Source of the DNA: Streptomyces sp. M41(2017)
Lineage (GTDB): Bacteria; Actinomycetota; Actinomycetes; Streptomycetales; Streptomycetaceae
Direction: 5' to 3'
Assembly (NCBI RefSeq): GCF_002078175.1
Contig: NZ_MWFK01000001.1
Location: forward strand, 620,001-684,000
Length of the DNA: 64,000 nt
Shown piece by piece: positions 42,375-50,835 of the stretch. Position 1 is the first letter of the stretch; each line of letters begins with the position of its first letter. Made by a program: the position numbers and the translations under genes. The notes beneath the pieces are model-generated. The model did no database searches and was not told where the DNA came from. It saw only the letters and a program-made list of their open reading frames with translations.

Positions 42375-43336
42375 TGAACGTACGACGACGCCTCATATCC
42401 GGGTCCGCCGCGCTGGTGGCCACCGCCCTCGGCCTCGGGGTCCTCTCGGCCTGCTCGGGTTCGGCTTCGGCCGACGGGAAGGGCGGGGGGAGGCTCGACG
42501 TGGTGGCGTCGTTCTACCCGCTCCAGTACCTGGCCGAGGAGATCGGCGGGTCGCACGTGAGCGTGACGAATCTGACGCAGCCCGGTCAGGAGCCGCACGA
42601 CCTGGAGATCAGCGCGCGGCAGACCGCGCAGTTGCAGGAGGCGGACGCCGTCCTCTATCTGAAGAACCTGCAGCCGGCCGTCGACGACGCGGTGGCCCAG
42701 TCCGAGGTCGGCACGAAGATCGACGCGGCGTCGCTGACGACGCTGGAGAAGCACGGGAACGAGGTCGGCGGGCACGCGGCCGAGCACGATCACAGTGCGG
42801 GTGAGGAGGCGGGGGGCGCCGATCCGCACGTCTGGCTGGACCCGGTGCGGTTCGGTGAGGTGGCGGAGGGCGTCGCGAAGGGGCTGGAGAAGGCCGATCC
42901 GCAGCATGCCGGGGACTACGCGAGGAACATGGCGGCGCTGCGGAAGAAGTTCGACGCGCTGGACAAGGACTTCCGTGACGGGCTGGCGCACACGGACACG
43001 AAGACGTTCATCACCACGCATGCGGCGTTCGGTTATCTCGCGGAGCGGTACGGGCTGACGGAGGAGGCCATCAACGGTCTGGATCCGGAGTCGGAGCCGA
43101 GCGCGAAGCGGGTGCGGGGGCTGGAGACGCTGGCGAAGGCCGACGGGGTGACGACGGTGTTCTACGAGACGCTCGTGAGTGACAGGACGGCCCGGACGAT
43201 CGCGCGGGACGCGGGGTTGCGGGCGGATGTCCTCGATCCGATCGAGGGGATCACCGGCAAGTCGAAGGGTGACGACTACATGGAGGTCATGCGGTCGAAC
43301 CTGAAGGCGCTGCAGACGGCTCTGGGGGCGAGGTGA
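42374..43336 (+). CDS. znuA: Zinc ABC transporter substrate-binding lipoprotein
   Basis: 320 residues: lipoprotein signal with lipobox LSAC (C27), then a cluster A-I solute-binding fold. Candidate zinc ligands are the histidines in EPHDLE, in the loop EKHGNEVGGHAAEHDHSAGEE, in DPHVWLDP and in TTHAAFGYL, plus a C-terminal acidic residue. It captures zinc outside the membrane for ZnuB. ATG 42374 is chosen; ATG 42365 is three codons longer. The mRNA is probably leaderless. The gene overlaps znuC by four bases. Confidence 0.93.
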   Translation: MNVRRRLISGSAALVATALGLGVLSACSGSASADGKGGGRLDVVASFYPLQYLAEEIGGSHVSVTNLTQPGQEPHDLEISARQTAQLQEADAVLYLKNLQPAVDDAVAQSEVGTKIDAASLTTLEKHGNEVGGHAAEHDHSAGEEAGGADPHVWLDPVRFGEVAEGVAKGLEKADPQHAGDYARNMAALRKKFDALDKDFRDGLAHTDTKTFITTHAAFGYLAERYGLTEEAINGLDPESEPSAKRVRGLETLAKADGVTTVFYETLVSDRTARTIARDAGLRADVLDPIEGITGKSKGDDYMEVMRSNLKALQTALGAR

Positions 43337-44127
43337 CGGTGGTGGAGGACATGACGGCCGCGGGTGAGGCGGTGGTGTCGTTGCGCGGGGTGCGGGCCGA
43401 TTTGGGTTCGCGTCCGGTGCTGCGGGGTGTGGATCTGACGGTGCGCCGCGGTGAGGTGGTGGCGCTGCTGGGGGCGAACGGTTCGGGGAAGTCGACGGCG
43501 GTGCGCAGTGTCATCGGGCAGGTTCCGGTGAGTGCCGGCGAGATCGAGGTCTTCGGGGTGCCGCGGCGTCGTTTCCGTGACTGGTGGCGGGTGGGGTACG
43601 TGCCGCAGCGGACGACGGCGGCGGGTGGTGTGCCGGCGACGGTGACGGAGATCGTGGCGTCGGGGCGGTTGTCGCGGGCGCGTTTCGGTGTGCTGCGCAG
43701 GGCCGATCACGCGGCGGTCCGGCGGGCTCTGGAGCTGGTGGGGATGGCGGACCGGGCGAGGGACTCGGTGAACGCGTTGTCGGGGGGTCAGCATCAGCGG
43801 GTGCTGATCGCGCGGGCGCTGGCGTCCGAGCCGGAGTTGCTGATCATGGACGAGCCGATGGCGGGAGTGGACCTTGCGAGCCAGGAGGTCTTGGCGGCGA
43901 CACTGCGCGACCAGGTGGCACAGGGCGCGTCGGTGCTGCTGGTGCTGCACGAGCTGGGACCGCTGGAGCCGTTGATCGACCGTGCGGTGGTGTTGCGGGA
44001 CGGGTGTGTGCTGCACGACGGTCCGCCGCCGCGGGCGGTGGGTCAGCACGCGTTGCCCGGTCATGACCATGTACATCCGCACGCGGCGCACGACGCCGGG
44101 CCGATCCGGACGGGGCTGTTGAGCTGA
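43333..44127 (+). CDS. znuC: Zinc ABC transporter ATPase
   Basis: 264 residues. Walker A GANGSGKST near residue 50, Q-loop in GYVPQR, signature LSGGQHQR near 150 and Walker B LLIMDEP. It energises zinc import by ZnuB. The extra C-terminal tail contains a histidine run (HALPGHDHVHPHAAHDAG), unusual for the ATPase subunit and possibly a zinc-sensing or buffering element. GTG 43333 overlaps the znuA stop (GTGA), and its own stop overlaps znuB (TGATG). Confidence 0.94.
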   Translation: MTVVEDMTAAGEAVVSLRGVRADLGSRPVLRGVDLTVRRGEVVALLGANGSGKSTAVRSVIGQVPVSAGEIEVFGVPRRRFRDWWRVGYVPQRTTAAGGVPATVTEIVASGRLSRARFGVLRRADHAAVRRALELVGMADRARDSVNALSGGQHQRVLIARALASEPELLIMDEPMAGVDLASQEVLAATLRDQVAQGASVLLVLHELGPLEPLIDRAVVLRDGCVLHDGPPPRAVGQHALPGHDHVHPHAAHDAGPIRTGLLS

Positions 44128-45029
44128 TGGAGATCCTTGATTACGCGTTCATGCAGCGGGCGCTGCTCGCGGCGGTGCTGGTGGGGATCACGGCGCCGGC
44201 TGTGGGCATCTATCTGGTGCAGCGGCGTCAGGCGTTGATGGGTGACGGCATCGGTCATGTGGCGATGACGGGTGTGGGGCTGGGTTTTCTGCTGTCGTGG
44301 TCGCCGGTGTGGATGGCGACGGCGGTGTCGGTGCTGGGTGCGGTGCTGATGGAGCTGATCCGCTGGTACGGCAGGACGCGGGGTGACATCGCGCTGGCGA
44401 TGCTGTTCTACGGGGGTATGGCGGGTGGCGTCATGTTCATCAATCTCGCGCCGGGTGGTTCGAACGCGAACCTGACGTCGTATCTGTTCGGTTCGCTGTC
44501 GACGGTGAGCCGGTCGGATGTGACGGCGATCTGTGTGCTGGCGGCGTTCGTGGTGCTGGTGACGGTGGGGCTGCGGCGGCAGTTGTTCGCGGTGAGCCAG
44601 GACGAGGAGTTCGCGCGGGTGACGGGTCTGCCGGTGCGGGCGCTGAATCTGCTGACGGCGGTCACGGCGGCGGTGACGGTGACGGTCGCGATGCGCGTGG
44701 TGGGGCTGCTGCTGGTGAGCGCCCTGATGGTGGTGCCGGTGGCGGCGGCGCAGCAGCTGAGCCGGAGTTTCGCGGCGACGTTCGCGATCGCGGTGGCGAT
44801 CGGGGTGAGTGTGACGATCGGGGGGACGGTGACGTCGTACTACCAGGATGTTCCGCCGGGGGCGACGATCGTGCTGCTGACGATCGGGGCGTTCGTGGTG
44901 CTGACGGCTTTGGCGGCTCCGGTGGCGCGGCGGCGGGCCCGGGCGGCGGCGGCTGTCGGGGAGGCCGGGGATCCGGTGGAGTGCGCGATTCCGGCGTCGC
45001 GGGGTCCGGAGAGCACGGTCGGCGTCTGA
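44127..45029 (+). CDS. znuB: Zinc ABC transporter permease
   Basis: 300 residues with about eight hydrophobic helices, typical of the ABC-3 metal permease family (RALLAAVLVGITAPAVGIYLV, GDGIGHVAMTGVGLG, VGLLLVSALMVVPVAAA). It forms the membrane channel with ZnuA and ZnuC. The start overlaps the znuC stop by one base. The zur gene follows 58 bp downstream. Confidence 0.94.
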   Translation: MEILDYAFMQRALLAAVLVGITAPAVGIYLVQRRQALMGDGIGHVAMTGVGLGFLLSWSPVWMATAVSVLGAVLMELIRWYGRTRGDIALAMLFYGGMAGGVMFINLAPGGSNANLTSYLFGSLSTVSRSDVTAICVLAAFVVLVTVGLRRQLFAVSQDEEFARVTGLPVRALNLLTAVTAAVTVTVAMRVVGLLLVSALMVVPVAAAQQLSRSFAATFAIAVAIGVSVTIGGTVTSYYQDVPPGATIVLLTIGAFVVLTALAAPVARRRARAAAAVGEAGDPVECAIPASRGPESTVGV

Positions 45030-45087
45030 CCGGGCGGAGTGCGGGCTGGCACAATGGCCGGGCAGGGGCAGACGTGAGGAGGCAACG

Positions 45088-45513
45088 GTGACAACCGCTG
45101 GATCGCCCGTTCGGGGCCGTTCCACCCGGCAGCGTGCCGCCGTGGCGGCCGCGCTGGACGAGGTCGACGAGTTCCGCAGCGCGCAGGACCTTCACGACAT
45201 GCTCAAGCACAAGGGTGACTCGGTGGGGCTCACCACGGTCTACCGCACGTTGCAGTCGCTGGCGGACGCCGGTGAGGTGGATGTGCTGCGGACGTCGGAG
45301 GGTGAGTCGGTGTACCGGCGCTGTTCCTCCGGGGAGCACCATCACCATCTGGTGTGCCGGGTGTGCGGCAAGGCGGTGGAGGTGGAGGGTCCGGCCGTGG
45401 AGAAGTGGGCGGAGGCCATCGCCGCGGAGCACGGGTATGTGAACGTGGCGCACACGGTGGAGATCTTCGGTACGTGTGCGGAGTGCGCGGAGTGTGCGGC
45501 GGCGAAGGGCTGA
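45088..45513 (+). CDS. zur: Zinc uptake regulator, Fur family
   Basis: 141 residues: winged helix N-domain (RQRAAVAAALDEVDEFRSAQDLHDML, VGLTTVYRTLQSLADAGEVD) and a C-domain with the regulatory histidine/cysteine set (CSSGEHHHHLVCRVCGK) and the structural zinc pairs CRVC and CAEC. With zinc bound it represses zinc uptake genes by binding Zur boxes such as those before znuA. GTG 45088 has GAGGAGG upstream. Being the last gene after znuACB implies feedback control. Confidence 0.95.
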   Translation: MTTAGSPVRGRSTRQRAAVAAALDEVDEFRSAQDLHDMLKHKGDSVGLTTVYRTLQSLADAGEVDVLRTSEGESVYRRCSSGEHHHHLVCRVCGKAVEVEGPAVEKWAEAIAAEHGYVNVAHTVEIFGTCAECAECAAAKG

Positions 45514-45617
45514 GGTTCATCGTCGGTCACGGCCCCTCCCCGTCCGGGGTGAGGGACCGTTGTCGTGGTGTGCGGGTCGGGTCGGGTCTGCGGGCGGGGG
45601 CGTCCGGGCGGCGGGTG

Positions 45618-46463
45618 TCAGGAGCCGTCGCCCCTCATGCCCTGTTCCATGGCGAGGAGGTCCTCGTTGGGGACGGCGCCGCCGAAGCGGCGGTCGCGCT
45701 GGGCGTATTCGACGCAGGCGCGCCACAGGTCGCGGCGGTCGAAGTCGGGCCACAGCACGTCCTGGAACACCATTTCGGCGTAACTGGACTGCCAGATGAG
45801 GTAGTTGGAGGTGCGCTGCTCGCCGCTGGGGCGCAGGAACAGGTCGACGTCCGGCATGTCCGGGTAGTACAGGTACTTCTGGATGGTCTTCTCGGAGACC
45901 TTGTCGGGGTCGAGGCGGCCGGCGGCGACGTCTGCGGCCATCGCCTTGGCGGCGTCGGCGAGTTCGGCGCGGCCTCCGTAGTTGACGCAGAAGTACAGGG
46001 TCATGGCGTCGTTGTCCTTGGTCTGCTCCTGGGCGATCTGGAGTTCCTGGACGACGGACTTCCACAGTTTGGGCATGCGGCCGACCCAGCGGATCCGGAT
46101 GCCGAGTTCGTCCATCTCGTCGCGGCGGCGGCGGATGACGTCGCGGTTGAAGTTCATGAGGAAGCGGACCTCGTCGGGGGAGCGCTTCCAGTTCTCGGTG
46201 GAGAAGGCGTAGAGGGAGAGGTTCTTCACGCCCAGGTCGATGCAGCCCTTGAGGACGTCCATGACGACGCCCTCGCCGACGCGGTGGCCCTCGGTGCGGG
46301 GCAGTCCGCGTTCCTTGGCCCAGCGGCCGTTGCCGTCCATGACGACGGCGACGTGGCCGGGGACGAGTTCGCCGGGGAGTTTGGGCGCGCGGGCACCGGA
46401 GGGGTGCGGTTCCGGCGTCTTGTACTCGCGGCGCTGGCGTCCCAGGATCCCGCGTACGACCAT
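45618..46463 (-). CDS. uppS: Isoprenyl transferase (cis-prenyltransferase, UppS type)
   Basis: 281 residues. Family motifs [42 protein letters not shown] and the C-terminal [24 protein letters not shown] are complete. It extends farnesyl diphosphate to the polyprenyl carrier of cell wall synthesis at the membrane surface. It lies in the conserved zur/uppS/recO order, convergent with zur and downstream of recO with about 100 bp between. Confidence 0.96.
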   Translation of the reverse strand: MVVRGILGRQRREYKTPEPHPSGARAPKLPGELVPGHVAVVMDGNGRWAKERGLPRTEGHRVGEGVVMDVLKGCIDLGVKNLSLYAFSTENWKRSPDEVRFLMNFNRDVIRRRRDEMDELGIRIRWVGRMPKLWKSVVQELQIAQEQTKDNDAMTLYFCVNYGGRAELADAAKAMAADVAAGRLDPDKVSEKTIQKYLYYPDMPDVDLFLRPSGEQRTSNYLIWQSSYAEMVFQDVLWPDFDRRDLWRACVEYAQRDRRFGGAVPNEDLLAMEQGMRGDGS

Positions 46464-46565
46464 GTGCTTCTCGTCTCCCTCTTGCTGTTGCTCTCGTGCG
46501 GTGGTGCCGGTGTCCGGTGCGACGGTGCCGGTGCCCGGCGTGGTCCGTGCCGGTGCGGTGGCCGG

Positions 46566-47312
46566 TTACTTCTCCACGTAACGCAGGGAACGCAGTCCGC
46601 GTTCCAGATGCCAGTGGAGGTAGGCCGACACGAGTCCGCTGCCCTCCCGGACGTGGCGTGGCTCGGCCGCGTCCGCGGTCTCCCAGTCTCCCGTGAGGAG
46701 GGCGCCGAGGAGTTCGAGGGCCTGGGGCGAGGGTACGACGCTGCCGGGGACGCGGCAGTCGGCGCAGACGGAACCTCCCGCGGCGACCGAGAAGAACCGG
46801 TTCGGTCCGGGCATGCCGCATTTGGCACAGTTGCCGAAGCTGGGGGCGTAGCCGTTGACGGCGAGGGAACGCAGCAGGAAGGCGTCGAGAACGAGGTGTG
46901 ACTCGTGTTCGGCGCGGGCGAGGGTGCGCAGTCCGCCGACGAGCAGAAGGTACTGCTGGACGGCGGGTTCTCCCTCGTGGTCGGTGAAGCGTTCGGCGGT
47001 CTCCAGCATGGCGGTGCCGGCGGTGTAGCGGGCGTAGTCGGTGACGATGCCGCCGCCGTAGGGGGCGATGGTCTCGCTCTGGGTGCACAGCGGGAGGCCG
47101 CGTCCGACGAGTTCGCTGCCGCGGGAGAAGAACTGGACGTCGACGTGGGAGAAGGGTTCGAGGCGGGCGCCGAACTTGGACTTGGTGCGGCGGACGCCGC
47201 GTGCCACCGCGCGTACGCGGCCGTGACCGCGGGTGAGCAGGGTGATGATCCGGTCCGCCTCGCCCAGCTTCTGGGTGCGCAGCACGATGCCGTCGTCGCG
47301 GAACAGACTCAT
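46566..47312 (-). CDS. recO: DNA repair protein RecO
   Basis: 248 residues: N-terminal OB fold (MSLFRDDGIVLRTQKLGEADRIITLLTRGHG), helical middle part, and a zinc site with CAKCGMPG and CADCRVPG. RecO acts with RecR to load RecA on SSB-coated DNA in gap repair. ATG 47312 is the usual start; ATG 47321 is three codons longer and also possible. Confidence 0.96.
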   Translation of the reverse strand: MSLFRDDGIVLRTQKLGEADRIITLLTRGHGRVRAVARGVRRTKSKFGARLEPFSHVDVQFFSRGSELVGRGLPLCTQSETIAPYGGGIVTDYARYTAGTAMLETAERFTDHEGEPAVQQYLLLVGGLRTLARAEHESHLVLDAFLLRSLAVNGYAPSFGNCAKCGMPGPNRFFSVAAGGSVCADCRVPGSVVPSPQALELLGALLTGDWETADAAEPRHVREGSGLVSAYLHWHLERGLRSLRYVEK

Positions 47313-47415
47313 GGGGCCCATTCTCGCCTACGGCACCGGTGTCCTGGCCCGGATGGGCTCGATTGCGTGGGGAGGGCCGGTTCGGGGGGGGCGGCGAGGT
47401 TCGGTCGGGCGGGGT

Positions 47416-47646
47416 TCAGGGGACCTCGCCGCGGCTGCGGGCGTTGGCGTAGGCGGTGGCGGCGCTGATCCGCTCCGCGGCGGTGGCGCGCCGGACGGCG
47501 TCGGGCGGGCACTCCCATTCCCTGCCGCCGCCGAGCGGCCTCAGCCGGACGCGGGGTCCTTCGTGTCCTGTGACCATGCCCACCTTCCCGGTGTGCGTGT
47601 CGACGGCGTACGAGCCGATCGGTGGCGTCGGCGTGGAGGGGGTCAT
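47416..47646 (-). CDS. Conserved small hypothetical protein
   Basis: 76 residues. The recognisable stretch IGSYAVDTHTGKVGMVTGHEG, followed by VRLRPLGGGREWECPPDAVR, recurs (from memory) in many small Streptomyces proteins of unknown function and looks like a small SH3-like beta barrel. The end, AAERISAATAYANARSRG, is helical. The open frame continues upstream to 47970 but that part is arginine/proline-rich and not coding-like; ATG 47646 has no strong ribosome site. Confidence 0.7.
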   Translation of the reverse strand: MTPSTPTPPIGSYAVDTHTGKVGMVTGHEGPRVRLRPLGGGREWECPPDAVRRATAAERISAATAYANARSRGEVP

Positions 47647-48224
47647 CGCGGGGCCGCCGGTCGCCGGCGGCGGGCGGCTCTGGTGGAGCGGCCGCCGCGG
47701 ACGACCGCGGGGCGGGGTGCCGGGGGTGCCGGGGGTGCCGCGGCCGGCGGGGCGGTCCGCGGGACCGGCGGCGTGGTGTCGGCGTGGGCGAGCGCCGTGG
47801 GCGATTGCTTCACGGTTTCCTCCGCCTCTTGGGCGCGGTGCGCCGAGTGTCGTTCCCCCGAGTGGTGCGTGTTCTCGTACCTGGTGCCTCGGGGTGTCCG
47901 CGGTGCGGGTGCGGGTGCCCGGGTCCGGGGGTGGTCCGGTGCGGGTGGCCGCGGGTTGTTCTTCCTTCACCCTGCTCCCCCGTGCCGCCCGGTTTCACCC
48001 TTCGCATCCTGGTGGTGACGCTCCGCATCTACACTCGGCGGGATCGGCCGGCGGCAAGTGCCCTGCGGGTTGCGGGGGTTGGCGGTGGCCGCGGGCGGGT
48101 GCGGTGGATCCGCCGGGTGCAGGGGGGTACCGGCGGACGGGTGACGCGGCCCGGGCGGAGGGCGGGGAAGGGTAGCCTGCACTGCCCTGTGACCGACCGC
48201 TCCGTGGGGGAGGACGACCCGGCG
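47647..48224. other. 578-bp region without a convincing gene
   Basis: Contains short G-rich direct repeats (ggtgccggg repeated around 47717-47743; gtgcgggt copies around 47900-47950). A TACACT near 48030 could be a -10 for the deacetylase gene, without a matching -35. The open frames here are low-complexity shadows. Confidence 0.5.
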
Positions 48225-49004
48225 ATGACTCTTCCGAGCCTTCTGGGGGTGTTCGCGCACCCGGACGACGAGCCCTTGTCGGCGGGTGGTGTGCTGGCCC
48301 GGCATGCGGCGTCGGGGGCGCGTACGGCGGTCGTGACGGCGACCTGGGCGGAGGACACCCGGCGGGCGGCGGAGCTCGCCGACGCGCTGAGTGTCCTCGG
48401 CGCGGGCGCGCCCCGCCTGCTCGGCTATGCGGACGCGCGTTTCCCGGGGTCGGCGCCGGGGGCGGTCCGGTTCTGCGACGCGCCGCTGGACGAGGCGGTA
48501 CGGCGGCTGGTGGCGCATGTCCGGGAGGTCCGGCCGGAGATCGTGGTGACGCACGACGCGTACGGCGGGCTGACGGGCCATCCGGACCATGTGCACACCC
48601 ACCGGGTGACGGTGCTCGCGGTGCAGGCCGCCGGGCTGGACCAGCTCTGTCCGGAGGCGGGGCCGGCGTGGCGGGTGGGCGCCGTCTATCTGGCCACGCA
48701 TCCCGACTCCGCTGCCCGGGAGCTGGGCCCGCTGCTGGTCCGGGAGGGCAGGCCGATGTTCAGTGTCCCGGACGCGTGGGTGACCGCGGTGGTCGAGGCC
48801 GGTCCCTGGCTGGACCGGAAGATCGAGGCGGTGTTCGCCCACCGTTCCGAGGTGGAGCGCGGCGCGCTGCCGGGCCGGCTCGCCGGACTGTCCCCGGAGG
48901 AGCGGCGGAGGCTGATGGCCACGGAGTGGTTCGTCCGCCACGAGAGTGCTGCCGCGTACCCGCCGCGGACGGCGCGGCGGGTGTTGACGGGGTTGACGGT
49001 CTGA
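48225..49004 (+). CDS. PIG-L family zinc deacetylase
   Basis: 259 residues. The zinc motif AHPDDE is at residues 10-15 and the partner histidine is in GHPDHVHTHRVT. PIG-L/MshB/Mca-type enzymes remove acetyl groups from GlcNAc conjugates or cleave mycothiol adducts. Without closer comparison I cannot say whether it belongs to mycothiol metabolism. ATG 48225 has GGGGGAGG about ten bases upstream; GTG 48189 is an alternative. Confidence 0.88.
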   Translation: MTLPSLLGVFAHPDDEPLSAGGVLARHAASGARTAVVTATWAEDTRRAAELADALSVLGAGAPRLLGYADARFPGSAPGAVRFCDAPLDEAVRRLVAHVREVRPEIVVTHDAYGGLTGHPDHVHTHRVTVLAVQAAGLDQLCPEAGPAWRVGAVYLATHPDSAARELGPLLVREGRPMFSVPDAWVTAVVEAGPWLDRKIEAVFAHRSEVERGALPGRLAGLSPEERRRLMATEWFVRHESAAAYPPRTARRVLTGLTV

Positions 49005-49086
49005 GCCGTCGGGTGTCCGGGGGCGCGCGTCAGGCGGCCGGTGGGCGGGGGCCGGGCGTCCGCCCGCCCGGCTCCTGTCGTTCGGG

Positions 49087-49590
49087 TCAGCCCTGGTCCT
49101 GCGGGGCGAAGTGGCGTACGTAGGCGCGTTGCCAGGGGGTCTCCACGGCGTGGCGGTCGTAGTGGCGGCGGACGTGGGCGACCGCGTCGGCGGGCGGGAC
49201 GCCGTCGAGGACGGCGAGGCAGGCCAGGGCGGTGCCGGTGCGGCCGCGGCCGCCTCGGCAGGCGATCTCGACGCGTTCGCCGGCCGTCCGCCGCCAGGCG
49301 TCGGTCAGGACGGCGCGGGCCTCGGCGCGGTCGGCGGGGAGCCGGAAGTCGGGCCACCGCAGCCAGCGGGCCTCCCAGGGCACCGGGGGCGGCTCCTTGC
49401 CGAGGAGGTGCACGGCGTACGTGGGCGGCGGGGTGCCGTCGTCCGGGAGGGGGCGCCGCAGTGCCCGCCCGCGGACCAGGCGTCCGGAGGGCAGCCACAG
49501 GACACCCGCGCCACCCGGCTCCCACGTGTCGTTCGCGGGGCCGTAGTCGGGCGGGGTGCCGGGTGGGGGTTCGGATCCGGTTTCGGCCAT
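49087..49590 (-). CDS. Protein-tyrosine phosphatase-like protein
   Basis: 167 residues. The signature C-x5-R is present at C111-R117 (IACRGGRGRTGTA), and a WPD-type loop carrying the likely general acid is at 79-81 (RWPDFRLP). The histidine that normally precedes the cysteine is alanine. Small cysteine phosphatases of this kind act on phosphotyrosine or other phosphate esters in the cytoplasm. Stands alone between the deacetylase and the GntR gene. Confidence 0.82.
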   Translation of the reverse strand: MAETGSEPPPGTPPDYGPANDTWEPGGAGVLWLPSGRLVRGRALRRPLPDDGTPPPTYAVHLLGKEPPPVPWEARWLRWPDFRLPADRAEARAVLTDAWRRTAGERVEIACRGGRGRTGTALACLAVLDGVPPADAVAHVRRHYDRHAVETPWQRAYVRHFAPQDQG

Positions 49591-49788
49591 GGGGTCAGGG
49601 TAGGGGCGGGCGGGAGCGAGGGGGTCCGCCCGTCGACGGGGTTGCCGGCCAGGCCTGTCGGACGCCGGGACCCCGAAGTCTCGGCGCCGCGCTGCCTCGG
49701 CGCCCGCCGCCCCTGCGCGGCGCCGTGAGCGGCCGTACGGGCGGGCCGTACCGCCGCCCGGCGACCCGGCGGACCCGGCCGGTGGGGG

Positions 49789-50547
49789 TCAGCTCACGCC
49801 GCGGGCGCCCTGGGCCGCTCGTGCCTCGATGCCGCGGAAGTGGTCGGACATCGCGTGGCGGGCGCCCTCCACGTCGCGGGCGCGGAGGGCGGTGAGGATG
49901 TCGCGGTGGCGGCGGGCGGTGACCTCTGGGGTGATGTCGTCGGTCCAGCCGCGGACGGCGGCGACGCGGCGGAAGACGGTCCAGAAGGCGTTGAGGAGCT
50001 GGGGGACGAGAGGGTTGCCGAGGGAGGCGTAGAGGAGTTCGTGGAACTCGCTGTCGAGTTCGGGGAAGGAGCGTCCGTCGCGGGCGGCGGTCTCCATCCG
50101 GGTGACGACGGTTTCGAGCCGGTCGAGTTCGTCCTCGGTGAGGACGTCGGCGACCCGGCTCATGAGTCCCTCCTCCAGCACCTCGCGGACCTGGAGGATC
50201 TCGGCGAGGGCCCCGGTGGGGTCGTCAGGGCGGGCGAGGGTGCGGAAGGTGAGGCCGTCGACGAGGGGGGTCATGGACGCTTCGCCGACATAGGTGCCGT
50301 AGCCATGCCGGATCTCCACTATGTCGAGCGCCTGGAGGGCCTTGAGGGCCTCGCGGACGGAGTTGCGGCTCACCCCGAGGTCGTTCATCAGCTCGGTCTC
50401 GGTGGGCAGCGGGGAGCCGGCGGGGAGCCCCCGGTCGAGGATCAGCTGCATGACCTCGCGCTGGATCTGGCTGGTCACCCGGCGCTCGGCCCGGCCCCGG
50501 TTCCCGGTCTCCTCAGGCATGCGCCGCATCGTACGCTCGCTGGACAT
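49789..50547 (-). CDS. GntR/FadR-family regulator, probable sialic acid regulator
   Basis: 252 residues: winged helix (VTSQIQREVMQLILDRGLPAGSPLPTETELMNDLGVSRNSVREALKALQALDIVEIRHGYGTYV) and a C-terminal FCD domain with metal-type residues in DSEFHELLY and RRHRDILTAL. FadR-type GntR proteins include NanR, which senses sialic acid. It is divergent from the ABC importer/lyase operon. ATG 50547 has GGAGGTGGG upstream; notably, a candidate operator (50542-50556) overlaps this start codon. ATG 50574 is an alternative. Confidence 0.9.
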   Translation of the reverse strand: MSSERTMRRMPEETGNRGRAERRVTSQIQREVMQLILDRGLPAGSPLPTETELMNDLGVSRNSVREALKALQALDIVEIRHGYGTYVGEASMTPLVDGLTFRTLARPDDPTGALAEILQVREVLEEGLMSRVADVLTEDELDRLETVVTRMETAARDGRSFPELDSEFHELLYASLGNPLVPQLLNAFWTVFRRVAAVRGWTDDITPEVTARRHRDILTALRARDVEGARHAMSDHFRGIEARAAQGARGVS

Positions 50548-50556
50548 CGGACGTCC
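50542..50556. promoter_or_regulatory. Candidate GntR operator at the regulator start
   Basis: GGACATCGGACGTCC is a 15-bp near-palindrome (six of seven pairs match). Its core GACATCGGACGTC recurs before the importer operon and the sialidase gene, which suggests autoregulation. Confidence 0.6.
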
Positions 50557-50579
50557 CACCTCCGGGCTGATCAAAATCC

Positions 50580-50625
50580 TGGTTCGGCCAACTGCCCCTG
50601 TTTCCAGCCGTCATTGGTCGCACCA
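50580..50625. promoter_or_regulatory. Pair of TGG-N5-CCA sites in the gntR/importer intergenic region
   Basis: TGGTTCGGCCA (50580-50590) and TGGTCGCACCA (50615-50625), 35 bp apart, both fit the loose FadR-type pattern TGG-N5-CCA. They may be a second binding mode or sites for another regulator. Confidence 0.35.
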
Positions 50626-50655
50626 GTGGAAGATACGCCATTCGTGTGCGATCCC

Positions 50656-50712
50656 TTGACCCCCTCGACGCCCCCTTTTATGGTCGCGCTGCCACCCATG
50701 ACGTAGGACGTC
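50656..50712 (+). promoter_or_regulatory. Importer operon promoter with downstream operator
   Basis: TTGACC (50656-50661), a 17-bp spacer and TATGGT (50679-50684) make a good promoter starting near 50691. GACGTAGGACGTC (50700-50712), with perfect 5-bp arms, lies just downstream, a classical repressor position. It matches the motif at the gntR start and the sialidase promoter. Confidence 0.7.
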
Positions 50713-50835
50713 GTATCTCCTGCCGTGCGGGCCCGGGGCGGCCGTCCGACCGGTCCGGGGTCCGCCGCGCCGAGGACCGGCCGTTCCACCGCTCCACCGG
50801 ACCGCTCTACTGGACCACTCCTTGCTGGAGGAACC

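Noticed and set aside
45354..46901. 515-codon plus-strand open frame over uppS and recO
   Set aside because: It is antisense to two conserved genes and valine/glycine-rich without motifs.
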